Below, in pieces: positions 8,955 through 17,574 of a stretch of DNA of 64,000 nt. Position 1 is the stretch's first letter. Each line of letters starts with the position of its first letter. Origin of the DNA: JACCTI01 sp051005695 (GTDB lineage: Bacteria > Verrucomicrobiota > Verrucomicrobiia > Chthoniobacterales > UBA10450); contig JBPCJC010000046.1 of the NCBI GenBank assembly GCA_051005695.1, positions 62,001 to 126,000 of the forward strand. Direction: 5' to 3'. The notes under the pieces are model-generated. The model searched no databases. It saw only the letters and a program-made list of their open reading frames with translations, and was not told where the DNA came from. The position numbers and the translations under genes are program-made.

Positions 8955-10242
8955 CGGCACTCGCGTGCGCCGCCGGGGCGACTCCGCGTTCCGGTTTATG
9001 CGGCGCGTCGGGATGCCAATGCCACACTTGCAGCATGACGAAAAATCCGACGACGTAAGCGATCGGAATGTACCATCCCTGGCGCAACCATTGCACCACC
9101 GAGCGCGATTCCGGGTACATACTAGAGAGCGCCACGCCCGCGGAAGAACCGAACCAGATCATCGAACCACCGAAGCCGACGGCGTAGGCGAGAAATCCCC
9201 AATCATATCCGCCCTGCTTCAACGCCAGCGCGGTCAGCGGGATGTTATCGAAGACGGAGGACAAAAACCCGAGACCGAGCGCGGTTGGCCACGACGGCGG
9301 TGGCAATTTTTCCACCGGCATCATCGAGGCGATCAAGACTAACGAGAGCAAAAACACCGAGCCCTTGAAAGCTCCGGGAAGCACTTCCCAGTCCGGCCGC
9401 CGCACTCCCACCGAAACCAAAATCGCCACCCAAACCGCCGCGCCCAAAAACGGAAAGTGATCCGCGTAGCGCGCGAACTTCATGTTCACGGTCAGGTTAG
9501 TCACCAGCGCCAAGACCAAAATCAGCCCAACGATTCCGACCCGCAGCCAATCGATATGCGTGTGCTCATGCGAGTGCCGCAGGATCGGCGAATATTTGTG
9601 CTGCTTGATCGCCGCCGGAATTCCAACAATCACCAGCGCCACCGCCGCCGCAATACTCGCTTCAAAGACGCGGCTCGGGGCCACGCCATCGATCCACATC
9701 ATCGTGGTGGTGGTATCGCCGAGCACACTCCATGAGCCACCGCCGTTCGAAGCCGCAACGATTGCCGCCAGATAACCGAGATGCACTTTCGCGCGGAAAA
9801 GTTGATGCGCCATCGCTCCGCCAATCAGCGCCGCCGCGATGTTGTCGAGAAAGCTGGAAAGGATCCAAACCATCACCAGCAGGATGAAACCCCCCTTCCA
9901 ATCCTCCGGAAGATATTTCGGCAAGACCACCGGCACATGGCTTTTTTCGAAATGGCGCGAGAGGAGCGCGAAGCCCATCAGCAGACAGAGCAGATTAATC
10001 AGGATGACCCACTCGTGCCCGAGATGATAAACAAACCCAGTCACGCCCGGCCCGGTCTTGAATCCGGTAAAACAAATTTTGTATGCGACCACTGCCACCA
10101 GACCAGTGAGCGCGACATACAAAGTCTGATGATGAAACAGCGCCACCCCGAGCAAGGTCAGCGCGAAGAGAATGAATTCGATCGGGACCCCGAAAAGGCT
10201 CGGACCTCCGCCGGCGATGGCTTCGATGAACATCCCGACCAA
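8947..10242 (-). CDS. Ion transporter (IT) superfamily membrane protein, NhaD/citrate-transporter-like
   Basis: A 431-residue polytopic membrane protein with about eleven hydrophobic segments. Two inverted halves can be recognised: S-S-F-L-D-N-I-A-A-A-L-I-G-G in the first and S-S-V-F-D-N-I-P-L-T-A-L-A in the second, the paired re-entrant 'S-x-x-x-D-N' signatures of the IT (ArsB/NhaD/citrate) superfamily. A G-D-T-T-T-T-M-M-W-I stretch follows the first. The central loop is histidine-rich (R-H-S-H-E-H-T-H), as is the C-terminal W-H-W-H-P-D, which might bind metal. Substrate (sodium/proton, or a dicarboxylate) cannot be decided from sequence. Convergent with the GH27 gene and overlapping it by eight bases; no operon partner. 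Confidence 0.82.
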   Translation of the reverse strand: MVGMFIEAIAGGGPSLFGVPIEFILFALTLLGVALFHHQTLYVALTGLVAVVAYKICFTGFKTGPGVTGFVYHLGHEWVILINLLCLLMGFALLSRHFEKSHVPVVLPKYLPEDWKGGFILLVMVWILSSFLDNIAAALIGGAMAHQLFRAKVHLGYLAAIVAASNGGGSWSVLGDTTTTMMWIDGVAPSRVFEASIAAAVALVIVGIPAAIKQHKYSPILRHSHEHTHIDWLRVGIVGLILVLALVTNLTVNMKFARYADHFPFLGAAVWVAILVSVGVRRPDWEVLPGAFKGSVFLLSLVLIASMMPVEKLPPPSWPTALGLGFLSSVFDNIPLTALALKQGGYDWGFLAYAVGFGGSMIWFGSSAGVALSSMYPESRSVVQWLRQGWYIPIAYVVGFFVMLQVWHWHPDAPHKPERGVAPAAHASAAI

Positions 10243-10333
10243 AGTGCTGATCCGCGCGCGGCTGTCGATCCTGTTTTTTAAAACTGAGCGCAGACAAATT
10301 TGCGTCGCGCGCGTTCATTGCCAACCTTGAGCG

Positions 10334-10936
10334 ATGTTCACCGGTTTGATCGAAGAAATCGGCAGCGTCCTCTGGATTCGCGCCACCGAAAAAGGCACGC
10401 AATTGCAGATCGCCGCGCCCGGAATTTCCGAAGAGCTGCGCAAAGGCGATAGCGTCGCAGTCAACGGCTGCTGCCTCACCCTCACCGGCCGCCGCGGCGA
10501 ACAGCTCACTTTCGATCTGCTCGAAGAAACGCTCGATCGGACCAATCTGCGCAGCCTGCGCCGCGATAGTCTGGTTAATCTCGAGCGTTCTCTGGCTGCG
10601 ACCGACCGCTTAGGCGGACACTTTGTCCAGGGGCATGTCGACTGCGCAGTGCGCGTTCTCAGCTTCGAGGAAAGTGGCAACGATCATCGTCTTGAACTCG
10701 AGTTGCCCGCGGACTTCGCGCACTACGTGGCCTACAAAGGTTCGGTCGCGCTCAACGGCATCAGCCTGACAGTCGCGGAAGTTTTGCCGGCCAGTTTCGC
10801 GGTCTGGATTATTCCGCACACTAAACGGCACACCAACCTGAGCGCCGCCCTCCCCGGCGAAATGCTCAACGTCGAGTTCGACCTTCTCGCGAAATACGTC
10901 GAGCGCATGCTCGCCCGTTACGCCCCGCAGGCCTAA
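10334..10936 (+). CDS. ribE: Riboflavin synthase alpha chain
   Basis: A 200-residue protein with the two-fold lumazine-binding repeat of riboflavin synthase, which dismutates two 6,7-dimethyl-8-ribityllumazine molecules into riboflavin. It opens with the diagnostic M-F-T-G-L-I-E-E-I-G. Repeat one has S-V-A-V-N-G-C-C-L-T-L and G-G-H-F-V-Q-G-H-V-D; repeat two has S-V-A-L-N-G-I-S-L-T-V and I-P-H-T. Length is normal. No other rib genes adjoin it; the gene lies alone between a divergent transporter gene and a convergent glycosylphosphotransferase gene eight bases away. Confidence 0.96.
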   Translation: MFTGLIEEIGSVLWIRATEKGTQLQIAAPGISEELRKGDSVAVNGCCLTLTGRRGEQLTFDLLEETLDRTNLRSLRRDSLVNLERSLAATDRLGGHFVQGHVDCAVRVLSFEESGNDHRLELELPADFAHYVAYKGSVALNGISLTVAEVLPASFAVWIIPHTKRHTNLSAALPGEMLNVEFDLLAKYVERMLARYAPQA

Positions 10937-10944
10937 CGAGTCCT

Positions 10945-12336
10945 TTACTTCGCGCCCGAGCCGAGGACGACCGCGGGGATGGTGCGCGCGAGAATTTTAA
11001 AATCGAGGCCTAACGACCACTGGTCGATGTACTCGAGATCCAGCTTCACCCAATCGCGAAAATCGTTCACTTCGTTGCGTCCGCGAATCTGCCAGAGACA
11101 GGTCAGCCCCGGTTTCACACTGAGCCGGCGCCGCTGCGAAGTGTTCTCAAACTTCTCCACTTCATAAAGCGGCAGCGGGCGCGGGCCGACCAGGCTCATG
11201 TCGCCTAACAAGACGTTCAACAGTTGCGGCGTCTCATCGAAACTCGTCCGGCGCAGCCAGTGCCCGAACGGCGTCACCCGCGGATCGTGTTCCACTTTAA
11301 AGACCGGGCCATGCATCTGGTTAAACGGCAACAAATCCGCCCGCCGCTGCTCGGCGTCGTCGGACATCGAGCGAAATTTATACATCGTGAAAGCTTTCCC
11401 GTGTTTGCCCGCGCGTTCCTGCCGGAAGATCGCCGAACCCTTCGAGGTCGCCTTCACCACGATCGCCACGACCAGCATCGGCACCGCCAAAATAATCAGC
11501 GCGAGCAGTGCGCCTAACCAGTCGATCAGGCGCTTCACCAGCAACGCCCAGGAGACTTCCGGAGTTGAACGGAAGACCAGCATCGGTCGCCCGGCGAACG
11601 CGTCCAGGTCCGGTTTCGCGATTGAGGTTTGAATAAAATCCGCCACCAGCCAGGCGGGCACTCCTTCTACTTCACAGGCGCCGATCGCCTGCTCCACGCG
11701 ATTGAACTGGCTATGGCCGGCCGCGAAAATCACCCGCGTGACCGCGTGCTTGTGCAGCGCTTCCACGAGGTCGCTCAGCGGCTGGGTTTCGATGTCGATC
11801 CGGTCCGCGATCACCATCAGCAATTTTTGATCGGGCGTGAACGAGCGCTCGAGCGCCGCGATATCCTGCGGGACGCCGGCGAGCAAAATTCGCTCGCGCA
11901 ATTCTCCGCGCCGCGCCCGGCGCCGCACGGTCGCGACAATGATTCGCTCCTTGGTTAACAGGATCAGCGCCGCTGCCGGCATGAAGAGCAGCGGGATGGA
12001 TCGGTTCTGCATCGGCAGGCGCAAAAAGATCACGCACCCGCTGATCACGACCGCGAGGTAAACCATCGCCTGTAACAGTTGGGTGAATGATTTCCACTTC
12101 GTCTTGGTCAGCGGCGATTGATAGAATCCCTGGAGATCGAGCAGCACTGGCCCGAAGGCCATCACCACCACGATCAACCAATGATAATTGCTGAACGGAT
12201 CGGTCGTCTTTTCGAGCCCGAACCAGCTCGTGCTGTGTTGCCGGACGAAATGCGTCGCAAAAAGCGTCAGCGCGAGCAGGAACGAATCGAGGATCTGCTG
12301 AAGCTGAGTGTTAATTTCCTGTTTGCGCGCAAGCAT
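10945..12336 (-). CDS. Polyprenyl glycosylphosphotransferase (initiating sugar transferase)
   Basis: A 463-residue membrane protein of the PglC/WcaJ/WbaP (bacterial sugar transferase) family, which moves a sugar-1-phosphate from a nucleotide sugar to undecaprenyl phosphate to start exopolysaccharide or O-antigen synthesis. The first 110 residues hold four hydrophobic segments, followed by a soluble CoA-binding-like domain (about 130-250). The catalytic part begins V-K-R-L-I-D-W-L-G-A with a membrane hairpin, then F-R-Q-E-R-A-G, M-Y-K-F-R-S-M, R-R-T-S-F-D-E-T-P-Q-L-L-N-V, D-M-S-L-V-G-P-R-P-L and K-P-G-L-T-C-L-W-Q-I. No other polysaccharide genes are adjacent, so the polymer is unknown. Divergent from aroD with 50 bases between. 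Confidence 0.94.
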   Translation of the reverse strand: MLARKQEINTQLQQILDSFLLALTLFATHFVRQHSTSWFGLEKTTDPFSNYHWLIVVVMAFGPVLLDLQGFYQSPLTKTKWKSFTQLLQAMVYLAVVISGCVIFLRLPMQNRSIPLLFMPAAALILLTKERIIVATVRRRARRGELRERILLAGVPQDIAALERSFTPDQKLLMVIADRIDIETQPLSDLVEALHKHAVTRVIFAAGHSQFNRVEQAIGACEVEGVPAWLVADFIQTSIAKPDLDAFAGRPMLVFRSTPEVSWALLVKRLIDWLGALLALIILAVPMLVVAIVVKATSKGSAIFRQERAGKHGKAFTMYKFRSMSDDAEQRRADLLPFNQMHGPVFKVEHDPRVTPFGHWLRRTSFDETPQLLNVLLGDMSLVGPRPLPLYEVEKFENTSQRRRLSVKPGLTCLWQIRGRNEVNDFRDWVKLDLEYIDQWSLGLDFKILARTIPAVVLGSGAK

Positions 12337-12387
12337 TCTCGGGGGCTATGAATCTGCTGGGTTTGCCAAGTGGCGAACTAATATGGT

Positions 12388-13083
12388 ATGACACTCGCGC
12401 AAGCACACAAGATGCGCGTGGCCCGGCCACGGATCGTCGGGGTGATTTCTTCGCCGGCGGAACTGGCCACCGCGGTCGCACTTTCACGCCCGCCGGATCT
12501 GTTTGAACTCCGGTTGGACGCGCTTTATCCAGTGCTCCCGGAGGTTAGCCGACAACTCGTTAGGCTGGGGGCGCCGTTGATTATCACTGCGCGCCATCCC
12601 GCGGAAGGCGGCCGGCACCAGCTCTCGGATGCGCTTCGGCGCGAAATCCTCCTGCATTATCTTCCTCGCGCCGCCTATGTCGACGTCGAACTCCGCGCCG
12701 CCGCGCCGCTTGGGGATGTCCTCGGCCTCGCCCGCGCGCGCAAGATCGAGCGAATTATTTCCGTCCACGAACTCGAGCACGCCGCGAATTCGAAACGACT
12801 CGAAGAATTCGCCCGCGCCGCCGAAGTGCTCACGCCCAGCGTGATCAAAATCGCCGCGCGTACCGACGCCGCGGACGAACTGAAAACCCTTGACGACTTT
12901 TTCGAGCGCACAAAAAAACGCGCACCCCTGAGCGTCATGGGCGTCGGAAAACTCGGCCGCGAATCGCGTCTCCGCTTCGCGCGCGCCGGCTCGGTTTTGA
13001 ACTACGCGCATCTCGGAACGCCGACCGTCGCGGGCCAGCTTTCGCTCGTCGAATTGCGACAGGCACTCTGCGAGGCGCGTTAA
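12388..13083 (+). CDS. aroD: Type I 3-dehydroquinate dehydratase
   Basis: A 231-residue class I dehydroquinase of the shikimate pathway, which dehydrates 3-dehydroquinate through a Schiff base. Seen: L-F-E-L-R-L-D-A-L (substrate-binding Glu/Arg strand), I-I-T-A-R-H-P-A-E-G-G, the catalytic His in I-S-V-H-E-L, the Schiff-base Lys in V-I-K-I-A-A-R-T, and the late S-V-M-G-V-G-K-L-G with G-Q-L-S-L. The first eight residues before R-V-A-R-P-R-I-V-G may be a slightly over-long start. It is followed 83 bases later by the Lon-N gene; an A/T run (acatatatatatta) in that gap may be part of a promoter. Confidence 0.93.
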   Translation: MTLAQAHKMRVARPRIVGVISSPAELATAVALSRPPDLFELRLDALYPVLPEVSRQLVRLGAPLIITARHPAEGGRHQLSDALRREILLHYLPRAAYVDVELRAAAPLGDVLGLARARKIERIISVHELEHAANSKRLEEFARAAEVLTPSVIKIAARTDAADELKTLDDFFERTKKRAPLSVMGVGKLGRESRLRFARAGSVLNYAHLGTPTVAGQLSLVELRQALCEAR

Positions 13084-13166
13084 GCCTTCGCGGGCTGCGC
13101 CGTGATTCCCTCATCTCCCGTCGGGAACGGAACATATATATATTAGAGCGCGATCCGCGCCTGCTC

Positions 13167-13799
13167 ATGCCCAACTCCATCACGCTTCCGAACGCCGTCC
13201 CGGTCATGCCTCTGCCGGGCGCGCTTCTCTTTCCACACGCGCTTCTGCCGCTTTTCATCTTCGAGCCGCGCTATCGCGAAATGCTCGCGCACGCGCTTAG
13301 TAAACATCGGATGTTTTGCGTGGCCCTGATTAACCCGCATCGCGGCGATTGGCGTTCGGTCGAAGACTTCCATCACGTCGCAGGCGTCGGACTGATTCGC
13401 GCCTGCGTCGGGCGCGCTGACGGCACTTCGAATTTAATCCTCCAGGGATTGCATCGCGTCCGTTTCACCCGCTTCATCCAGGACGCGCCCTTCCCAATCG
13501 CCGAGATCGAGCCGCTCGTTTCCATCCCGCCGGAAAACTCGCTTCAGCATGAAGCCTTGAGTGCGCGGGTCTTCGATCTTTACGAAAAATTCAAACACAG
13601 CGGGCGCGCGTTTCCCGAGAAAGTGGATCAATATCTCGCCGATCTGACTGATCCGGAAATGCTCGCCGATTTGATGTCGGCCACCTTCATCAGCGATCCC
13701 CTGCGCCGGCAGGAATTGCTCGAGGAATTATCCGTTGCCGAGCGTCTCCGCCTCGTCATCCAATATCTCCGCGAAGAAACCGGCGACGCCGTCGCCTAA
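13167..13799 (+). CDS. Lon protease N-terminal (substrate-binding) domain protein
   Basis: A 210-residue stand-alone LON substrate-binding domain. It starts with the family pattern V-M-P-L-P-G-A-L-L-F-P-H-A-L-L-P-L-F-I-F-E-P-R-Y-R-E-M and continues with G-V-G-L-I-R-A, N-L-I-L-Q-G-L-H-R-V and a helical C-terminus. There is no ATPase or Ser-Lys peptidase part, so it is not Lon itself; such proteins are widespread and their role, probably in proteolysis or polypeptide binding, is unproven. Its end overlaps the convergent HD-domain gene by four bases. Confidence 0.9.
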   Translation: MPNSITLPNAVPVMPLPGALLFPHALLPLFIFEPRYREMLAHALSKHRMFCVALINPHRGDWRSVEDFHHVAGVGLIRACVGRADGTSNLILQGLHRVRFTRFIQDAPFPIAEIEPLVSIPPENSLQHEALSARVFDLYEKFKHSGRAFPEKVDQYLADLTDPEMLADLMSATFISDPLRRQELLEELSVAERLRLVIQYLREETGDAVA

Positions 13800-14986
13800 C
13801 GAGTGCTGGCCGGCGCGACGCGCGCGTGCTCTTCCAGCAAATAACGATCGGTCATCCCCGCGATGTAATCGCAGACTGTCCGATACAACCCCTCCGCCTC
13901 GATCCGCCGGACGGCACCATCGCCTAACAAGTCTGGCGACGACACATAGGCTTCGAAAACCGTCCGCAACATCTCGCAGGCCTGCCGGTTCGCCTCCGCC
14001 ACCCGCGGATGATAATAGACATTCTTGTAGAGAAAACGCCGCAGCTCCTGGTTCGCGCCTAACAAATCCTGGCTGTAACAAATCAACGGCCGCTCCCGCC
14101 GCCGCACCTCATCCGCCGTTTGCACGCCGGCCGCCGCGATCGCCTGCGCACTCGAGGTGATCACGTCCGTCACCTGGCGATCGATGATGTGGCGAATGAT
14201 CAATTGATGCAGCTCCGGCTCCCGCGCCTCCGGCACCCGCGCCGTCACCACCGCGTGGCTCTCGCGCCAAACCGCCACCCCTTCCAGTTGCGGCGAGTTC
14301 AGGATTTGGAAATCAACCGCGTCATCGAGATCGTGACTGTAATAAGTGATCTCGTCCGCCAAATTTGCGATCTGCGCTTCCAGCGACGGGCAGCGATATT
14401 TTTCCTCGTTAGGCGAAGGCGGATCATAAAACGCCTGGTGCTTCTGCAAACCCTCGCGCACTTCGAAAGTCAGGTTCAATCCCGGAAAATCCGGATAGAC
14501 GGCCTCCAGCAAATCCACCACCCGCAGGCTCTGCTGGTTATGCTCGAACCCGCCATGCCCCTGCATGCATTCCGCCAGCATCTCCTCGCCGGAATGTCCG
14601 AATGGCGAATGCCCGAGATCGTGCGCCAGCGCGATCGCTTCCGCCAAATCTTCATTCAAGGAAAGCGCGCGCGCGATCGTCCGGCTGATCGACGCCACTT
14701 CGATCGAATGCGTCAGGCGCGTACGCAGATGATCGCCCGTCCCATTCAGGAAAACCTGCGTCTTATATTCCAACCGGCGGAACGCGCGCGAATGAATGAT
14801 CCGCGCGCGATCGCGTTGGAACTCCGTCCGGTACGCGTGCTGCGTCTCGGGAAATTTCCGTCCGCGCGAGTCGCCCGATCTTTGCGCAAACGGCGCCAGC
14901 ACCAGCCGCTCCGTTTCCTCCATCTGCGCGCGCGATTTCCAGTGCGCCGAACCGGAAATCGCCGCCGCCTTGAATTCGTTAGGCAC
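13796..14986 (-). CDS. dgt: Deoxyguanosinetriphosphate triphosphohydrolase-like HD-domain protein
   Basis: A 396-residue member of the Dgt family, hydrolysing dNTPs to deoxynucleosides and triphosphate. The N-terminus has the family pattern F-Q-R-D-R-A-R-I-I-H-S-x-A-F-R-R-L-E-Y-K-T-Q-V-F, then R-T-R-L-T-H-S-I-E-V, and the metal-binding H-D pair in A-L-A-H-D-L-G-H-S-P-F-G-H-S-G-E. Y-Y-S-H-D-L-D-D-A-V supplies the late Asp. The start at 14986 may be about 20 residues long: a second Met (M-E-E-T-E-R) fits the usual family start. Immediately upstream, seven bases away, is the small membrane protein gene on the same strand. Confidence 0.93.
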   Translation of the reverse strand: MPNEFKAAAISGSAHWKSRAQMEETERLVLAPFAQRSGDSRGRKFPETQHAYRTEFQRDRARIIHSRAFRRLEYKTQVFLNGTGDHLRTRLTHSIEVASISRTIARALSLNEDLAEAIALAHDLGHSPFGHSGEEMLAECMQGHGGFEHNQQSLRVVDLLEAVYPDFPGLNLTFEVREGLQKHQAFYDPPSPNEEKYRCPSLEAQIANLADEITYYSHDLDDAVDFQILNSPQLEGVAVWRESHAVVTARVPEAREPELHQLIIRHIIDRQVTDVITSSAQAIAAAGVQTADEVRRRERPLICYSQDLLGANQELRRFLYKNVYYHPRVAEANRQACEMLRTVFEAYVSSPDLLGDGAVRRIEAEGLYRTVCDYIAGMTDRYLLEEHARVAPASTR

Positions 14987-14992
14987 AAATAA

Positions 14993-15349
14993 TTATCCGC
15001 CGCGCGGCGGCCTTTGCGAGTCCGGAGTTGGCGCGCGCGCAATCCCTTCCTTCAAAACCCGGCGCGCCGCCCTCGCCTGCGCCCGCACCGTCAGGACATC
15101 GAAGAGCGCGAGCAAAAGCGCCAGCGCCGTGACCCACGCACACCCCAGCCAGAAAAAAATAAACCAGAATGGATGCTCATGATGATCGAGCACCGCGCGG
15201 AGAAAAGTTATCCCGGCCAACGCCATCGCGCCCGCGAGCAACACAGCCGCGAGCATCAACTTTCGCCGCGTCCCCGGCTCGCGGATGAAGCCGCTCGCCA
15301 TCACCGCCGCGAACGGCCCCAGTTGCAACTTCTTCTCCTTAGCCGCCAT
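14993..15349 (-). CDS. Small two-helix membrane protein of unknown function
   Basis: A 118-residue protein with two clear transmembrane segments (about 31-50 and 62-88), a basic N-terminal region and a basic, proline-rich tail. I recognise no family. It ends seven bases before the dgt-like gene on the same strand, so the two are probably co-transcribed, and its own promoter would lie in the short gap up to 15425. Confidence 0.65.
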   Translation of the reverse strand: MAAKEKKLQLGPFAAVMASGFIREPGTRRKLMLAAVLLAGAMALAGITFLRAVLDHHEHPFWFIFFWLGCAWVTALALLLALFDVLTVRAQARAARRVLKEGIARAPTPDSQRPPRGG

Positions 15350-15424
15350 CGCGCCGAAAACAGCGCACGCCCCCGACGGCGACGCAAGCTCTTAGCTGCG
15401 CGACGGCTTCTCGAGCGCGCTCAC

Positions 15425-15505
15425 TCATTTCACCCGGTAAGCTTCCACCACCGCGATGCCAGTAGTGTCATCTTTCCCGCGAACGATCGCGGCTGGAACC
15501 AGACG
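15425..15505 (-). pseudogene. Remnant of a PP2C/SpoIIE-like phosphatase C-terminus
   Basis: Directly after the TAG of the histidine kinase, the same frame runs on for 26 codons to TGA (15425-15427) and reads ...G-K-D-D-T-T-G-I-A-V-V-E-A-Y-R-V-K. The D-D-T-T-x-I-x-V-V pattern is the metal-binding end of PP2C/SpoIIE-type serine phosphatases. No start and no body of such a gene is present. I infer that a deletion fused the kinase to the tail of a neighbouring phosphatase gene, leaving this scar. An imperfect 18-bp direct repeat marks the junction at 15511-15550. Short length keeps confidence moderate. Confidence 0.45.
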
Positions 15506-16684
15506 CTAGCTAAGCGAAGGCTCAGTCAATCTCAGCGAAGGCTCAGTCAATTGATGCCGCGGCAAGTCGATCGTGAAGACGCAACCCGAGCCCGGCACAT
15601 CGCGAACGGTGAGCGTCCCCTTGTTAGCTTCCACGCCGCGACGCGAGATGGAAAGTCCCAGGCCAAGGCCAGTCTTATTCTCACCGCTCTGGGTGAAAGG
15701 GAGAAACATCGTTTCCGCTTCGCTCGGCAGCAGACCGCCGCAGTGATCTTCCACGTCGATCAAGATCCGATCGCCTACGGCGTAGGCGCTCAGACTTACC
15801 GCCGTGCGTGGCTCGGTGAATTTGAACGCGTTCTGCAACAGGTTTCCGACCGCCGAGGAAAGCAGGTCGCGATCGCCATCCACCGCCAGCGAGCTGTTAA
15901 CGTGCGCGACGGTAAACGGGCACTTCTCCACGCCGGCCTCGAGTGCGGCCGAGAGCTTCACTTCGTCGATAAAATGGGAAAGGGAGAACACCTGATGACG
16001 TATCGGCATGCCCGCCGTCATCCGCACATCGGCCAGAGAGTGATCGATCAACTTGCGCATGGCCACCAGGCTTCGGTCGAGCACCGTTCCGGTAGCTCCG
16101 TTCAAGCCCACATTTCCTTCCCTGATCGCGCCCAGAGCCAGTGTGGCGGAGTTAAGAGAGTTCCGCAATTCATGCGCGAAAGCGCCGAGCCGCTGGTTGA
16201 CCGCGTTCGCTTCCCGGTCGGCCGCGACGAAGTCCCGCTGATACATGAACTCCGTCACCGCATCGGCAATCACATTGTCCAGGCAACGATTCAGCGTATG
16301 GAATTCCTGCGTGGTGAAGCCAACTTCACTCTCCACAGCAAGCTCGGTGATCGACTGGCAGAGATCGCCATAGTCATGCACCACCTGGCCGACTGTAAAT
16401 CCGCTTTGCGACAGCTCCCGGCCGTGCCGGCTGGCGCCATCGCCCATATCAGAAAGAAAAGAATTCTCGCCTCCCGACGGCCCGGAGATTTTGCGGCTTC
16501 GGCTCGAATCCCTCGAATCGCTCGTTTCTTCCAGTTGGAGCGTCTCGATTAATTGATCGAGGAAGTAACTGATCCCGAAGTTCAACTCCTTGTCCGACGT
16601 CCCGCGCGCCGGACGTTGTGCGACCTTCCCCCGGCAGCGATCGACCAAATCAGCGCGATTCGCCACGAGAAATTCGTGCATCAT
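15506..16684 (-). CDS. Soluble sensor histidine kinase
   Basis: A 392-residue kinase without transmembrane segments. The N-terminal 150 residues are helical and resemble an RsbR/globin-like or phosphotransfer sensor region (V-G-Q-V-V-H-D-Y-G-D-L-C-Q). The H-box is F-A-H-E-L-R-N-S-L with His171; the ATPase domain has N-L-L-Q-N-A-F-K-F (N-box), D-V-E-D-H-C-G-G-L, F-L-P-F-T-Q-S-G, and G-L-G-L-G-L-S-I-S-R-R. The last residues contain a duplicated L-T-E-P-S-L, produced by an 18-bp tandem duplication, and the stop abuts the phosphatase-tail remnant. The true C-terminus may therefore have been altered. No response regulator adjoins it. Confidence 0.88.
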   Translation of the reverse strand: MMHEFLVANRADLVDRCRGKVAQRPARGTSDKELNFGISYFLDQLIETLQLEETSDSRDSSRSRKISGPSGGENSFLSDMGDGASRHGRELSQSGFTVGQVVHDYGDLCQSITELAVESEVGFTTQEFHTLNRCLDNVIADAVTEFMYQRDFVAADREANAVNQRLGAFAHELRNSLNSATLALGAIREGNVGLNGATGTVLDRSLVAMRKLIDHSLADVRMTAGMPIRHQVFSLSHFIDEVKLSAALEAGVEKCPFTVAHVNSSLAVDGDRDLLSSAVGNLLQNAFKFTEPRTAVSLSAYAVGDRILIDVEDHCGGLLPSEAETMFLPFTQSGENKTGLGLGLSISRRGVEANKGTLTVRDVPGSGCVFTIDLPRHQLTEPSLRLTEPSLS

Positions 16685-16764
16685 AACGGCGAGAGTTTAA
16701 CACGCTTCCGCCGTTCCCCTAGCGAAAGCTGAGCCGGGCAGAAGTGAGTAATTTTAACCGCGGA

Positions 16765-17495
16765 TTACCCCGGCAACTCAAAGACCCGCTGATCGTCGCT
16801 GCTCTCTTCCTTCGCCTTCTTGAAGTTCATTCCCTGCTCATAATCCGGATGTTCCGCGCGTTCCGTCCCGGCGAGTAATCCGGCGACCGTCAGCAACTGC
16901 ACCCGCGGCACCTTCAGTTTCCCATTCACGCTCGTGTAGAGACCGGCGCTCGCGGCATCAGCCAGCATTCCCTTGCTCGGCTCGTCCAACGAGATGAGCA
17001 GCGCGATCTCCGCCTGCTCCCGCTCCCGCACATGATTGAGCGCGCGCACACCGTCCGCCTTCAGCTTCCCGCTCTTCACGCTCACCACGATCTTGTGCGC
17101 GCCGTTGTCCAGGTCGCGGAAAAACTTGATCCCATCCACCCCGCCGTCCGCGCCCTTCTTCTTATTCTGCGCCGGGTTCGCGTTCACCAGCGACACCGCC
17201 CAATACTGGAATTGATAGCGCCCGTCGTGCTCGCTCCGCAGCGCCAGGTCACGCGCCGCGTCCAGATCGCCCGGCGTCCCGATCACGTCGAACTTCGCCC
17301 GGCTCTTGTAGCGATCCTTCAGCCGCTTCTCGATCAGCGAAATAGCGAGATGGGTAATGTCGATCCCGATCCACTTGCGCTTCAGCTTCTGCGCGGCATC
17401 GACCGCCGTCCCGCAACCGCAGAACGGATCGAGCACCACGTCGCCTTTGTCGGTGCTGGCTGGGCCAATTAGGAGACCTATCCCCATCGAGCGTC
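16765..17495 (-). pseudogene. C-terminal half of a beta-class DNA methyltransferase, separated from its N-terminal half
   Basis: The frame shows the end of an N4/N6 adenine or cytosine methyltransferase: motif I, G-D-V-V-L-D-P-F-C-G-C-G-T-A, followed by W-I-G-I-D-I-T-H-L-A-I-S-L-I. A further domain ends with V-V-S-V-K-S-G-K, resembling the Mrr/restriction-like or helper domain found at the end of this enzyme group. The first 10 or so residues (I-F-S-G-R-S-M-G) come from the edge of a REP sequence. The N-terminal half lies at 18240-18530, beyond the RAYT element; the target-recognition middle, usually some 200-300 residues, is absent. The reading frame could be expressed from an internal start, but the enzyme should be dead. 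Confidence 0.82.
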
Positions 17496-17500
17496 CACTG

Positions 17501-17573
17501 AAAATAGCCCAGCGCTTTAGCGCTGGGTTAACCGTTCCCGGGAACGGATAAGTCCCGTCCGGGGACGAAAGAA
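17501..17573 (+). repeat. REP sequence, left copy
   Basis: Contains three hairpins in a row: the 20-base palindrome-like cccagcgctttagcgctggg (17508-17527), ccgttcccgggaacgg (17532-17547) and gtcccgtccggggac (17552-17566), followed by gaaagaa. It abuts the stop codon of the transposase. Confidence 0.85.
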
Positions 17574-17574
17574 C

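Noticed and set aside
15014..16552. 512-codon rightward frame across the histidine kinase and its neighbours
   Set aside because: Antisense to a clear kinase with H, N and G boxes; product is Arg/His-rich and formless.
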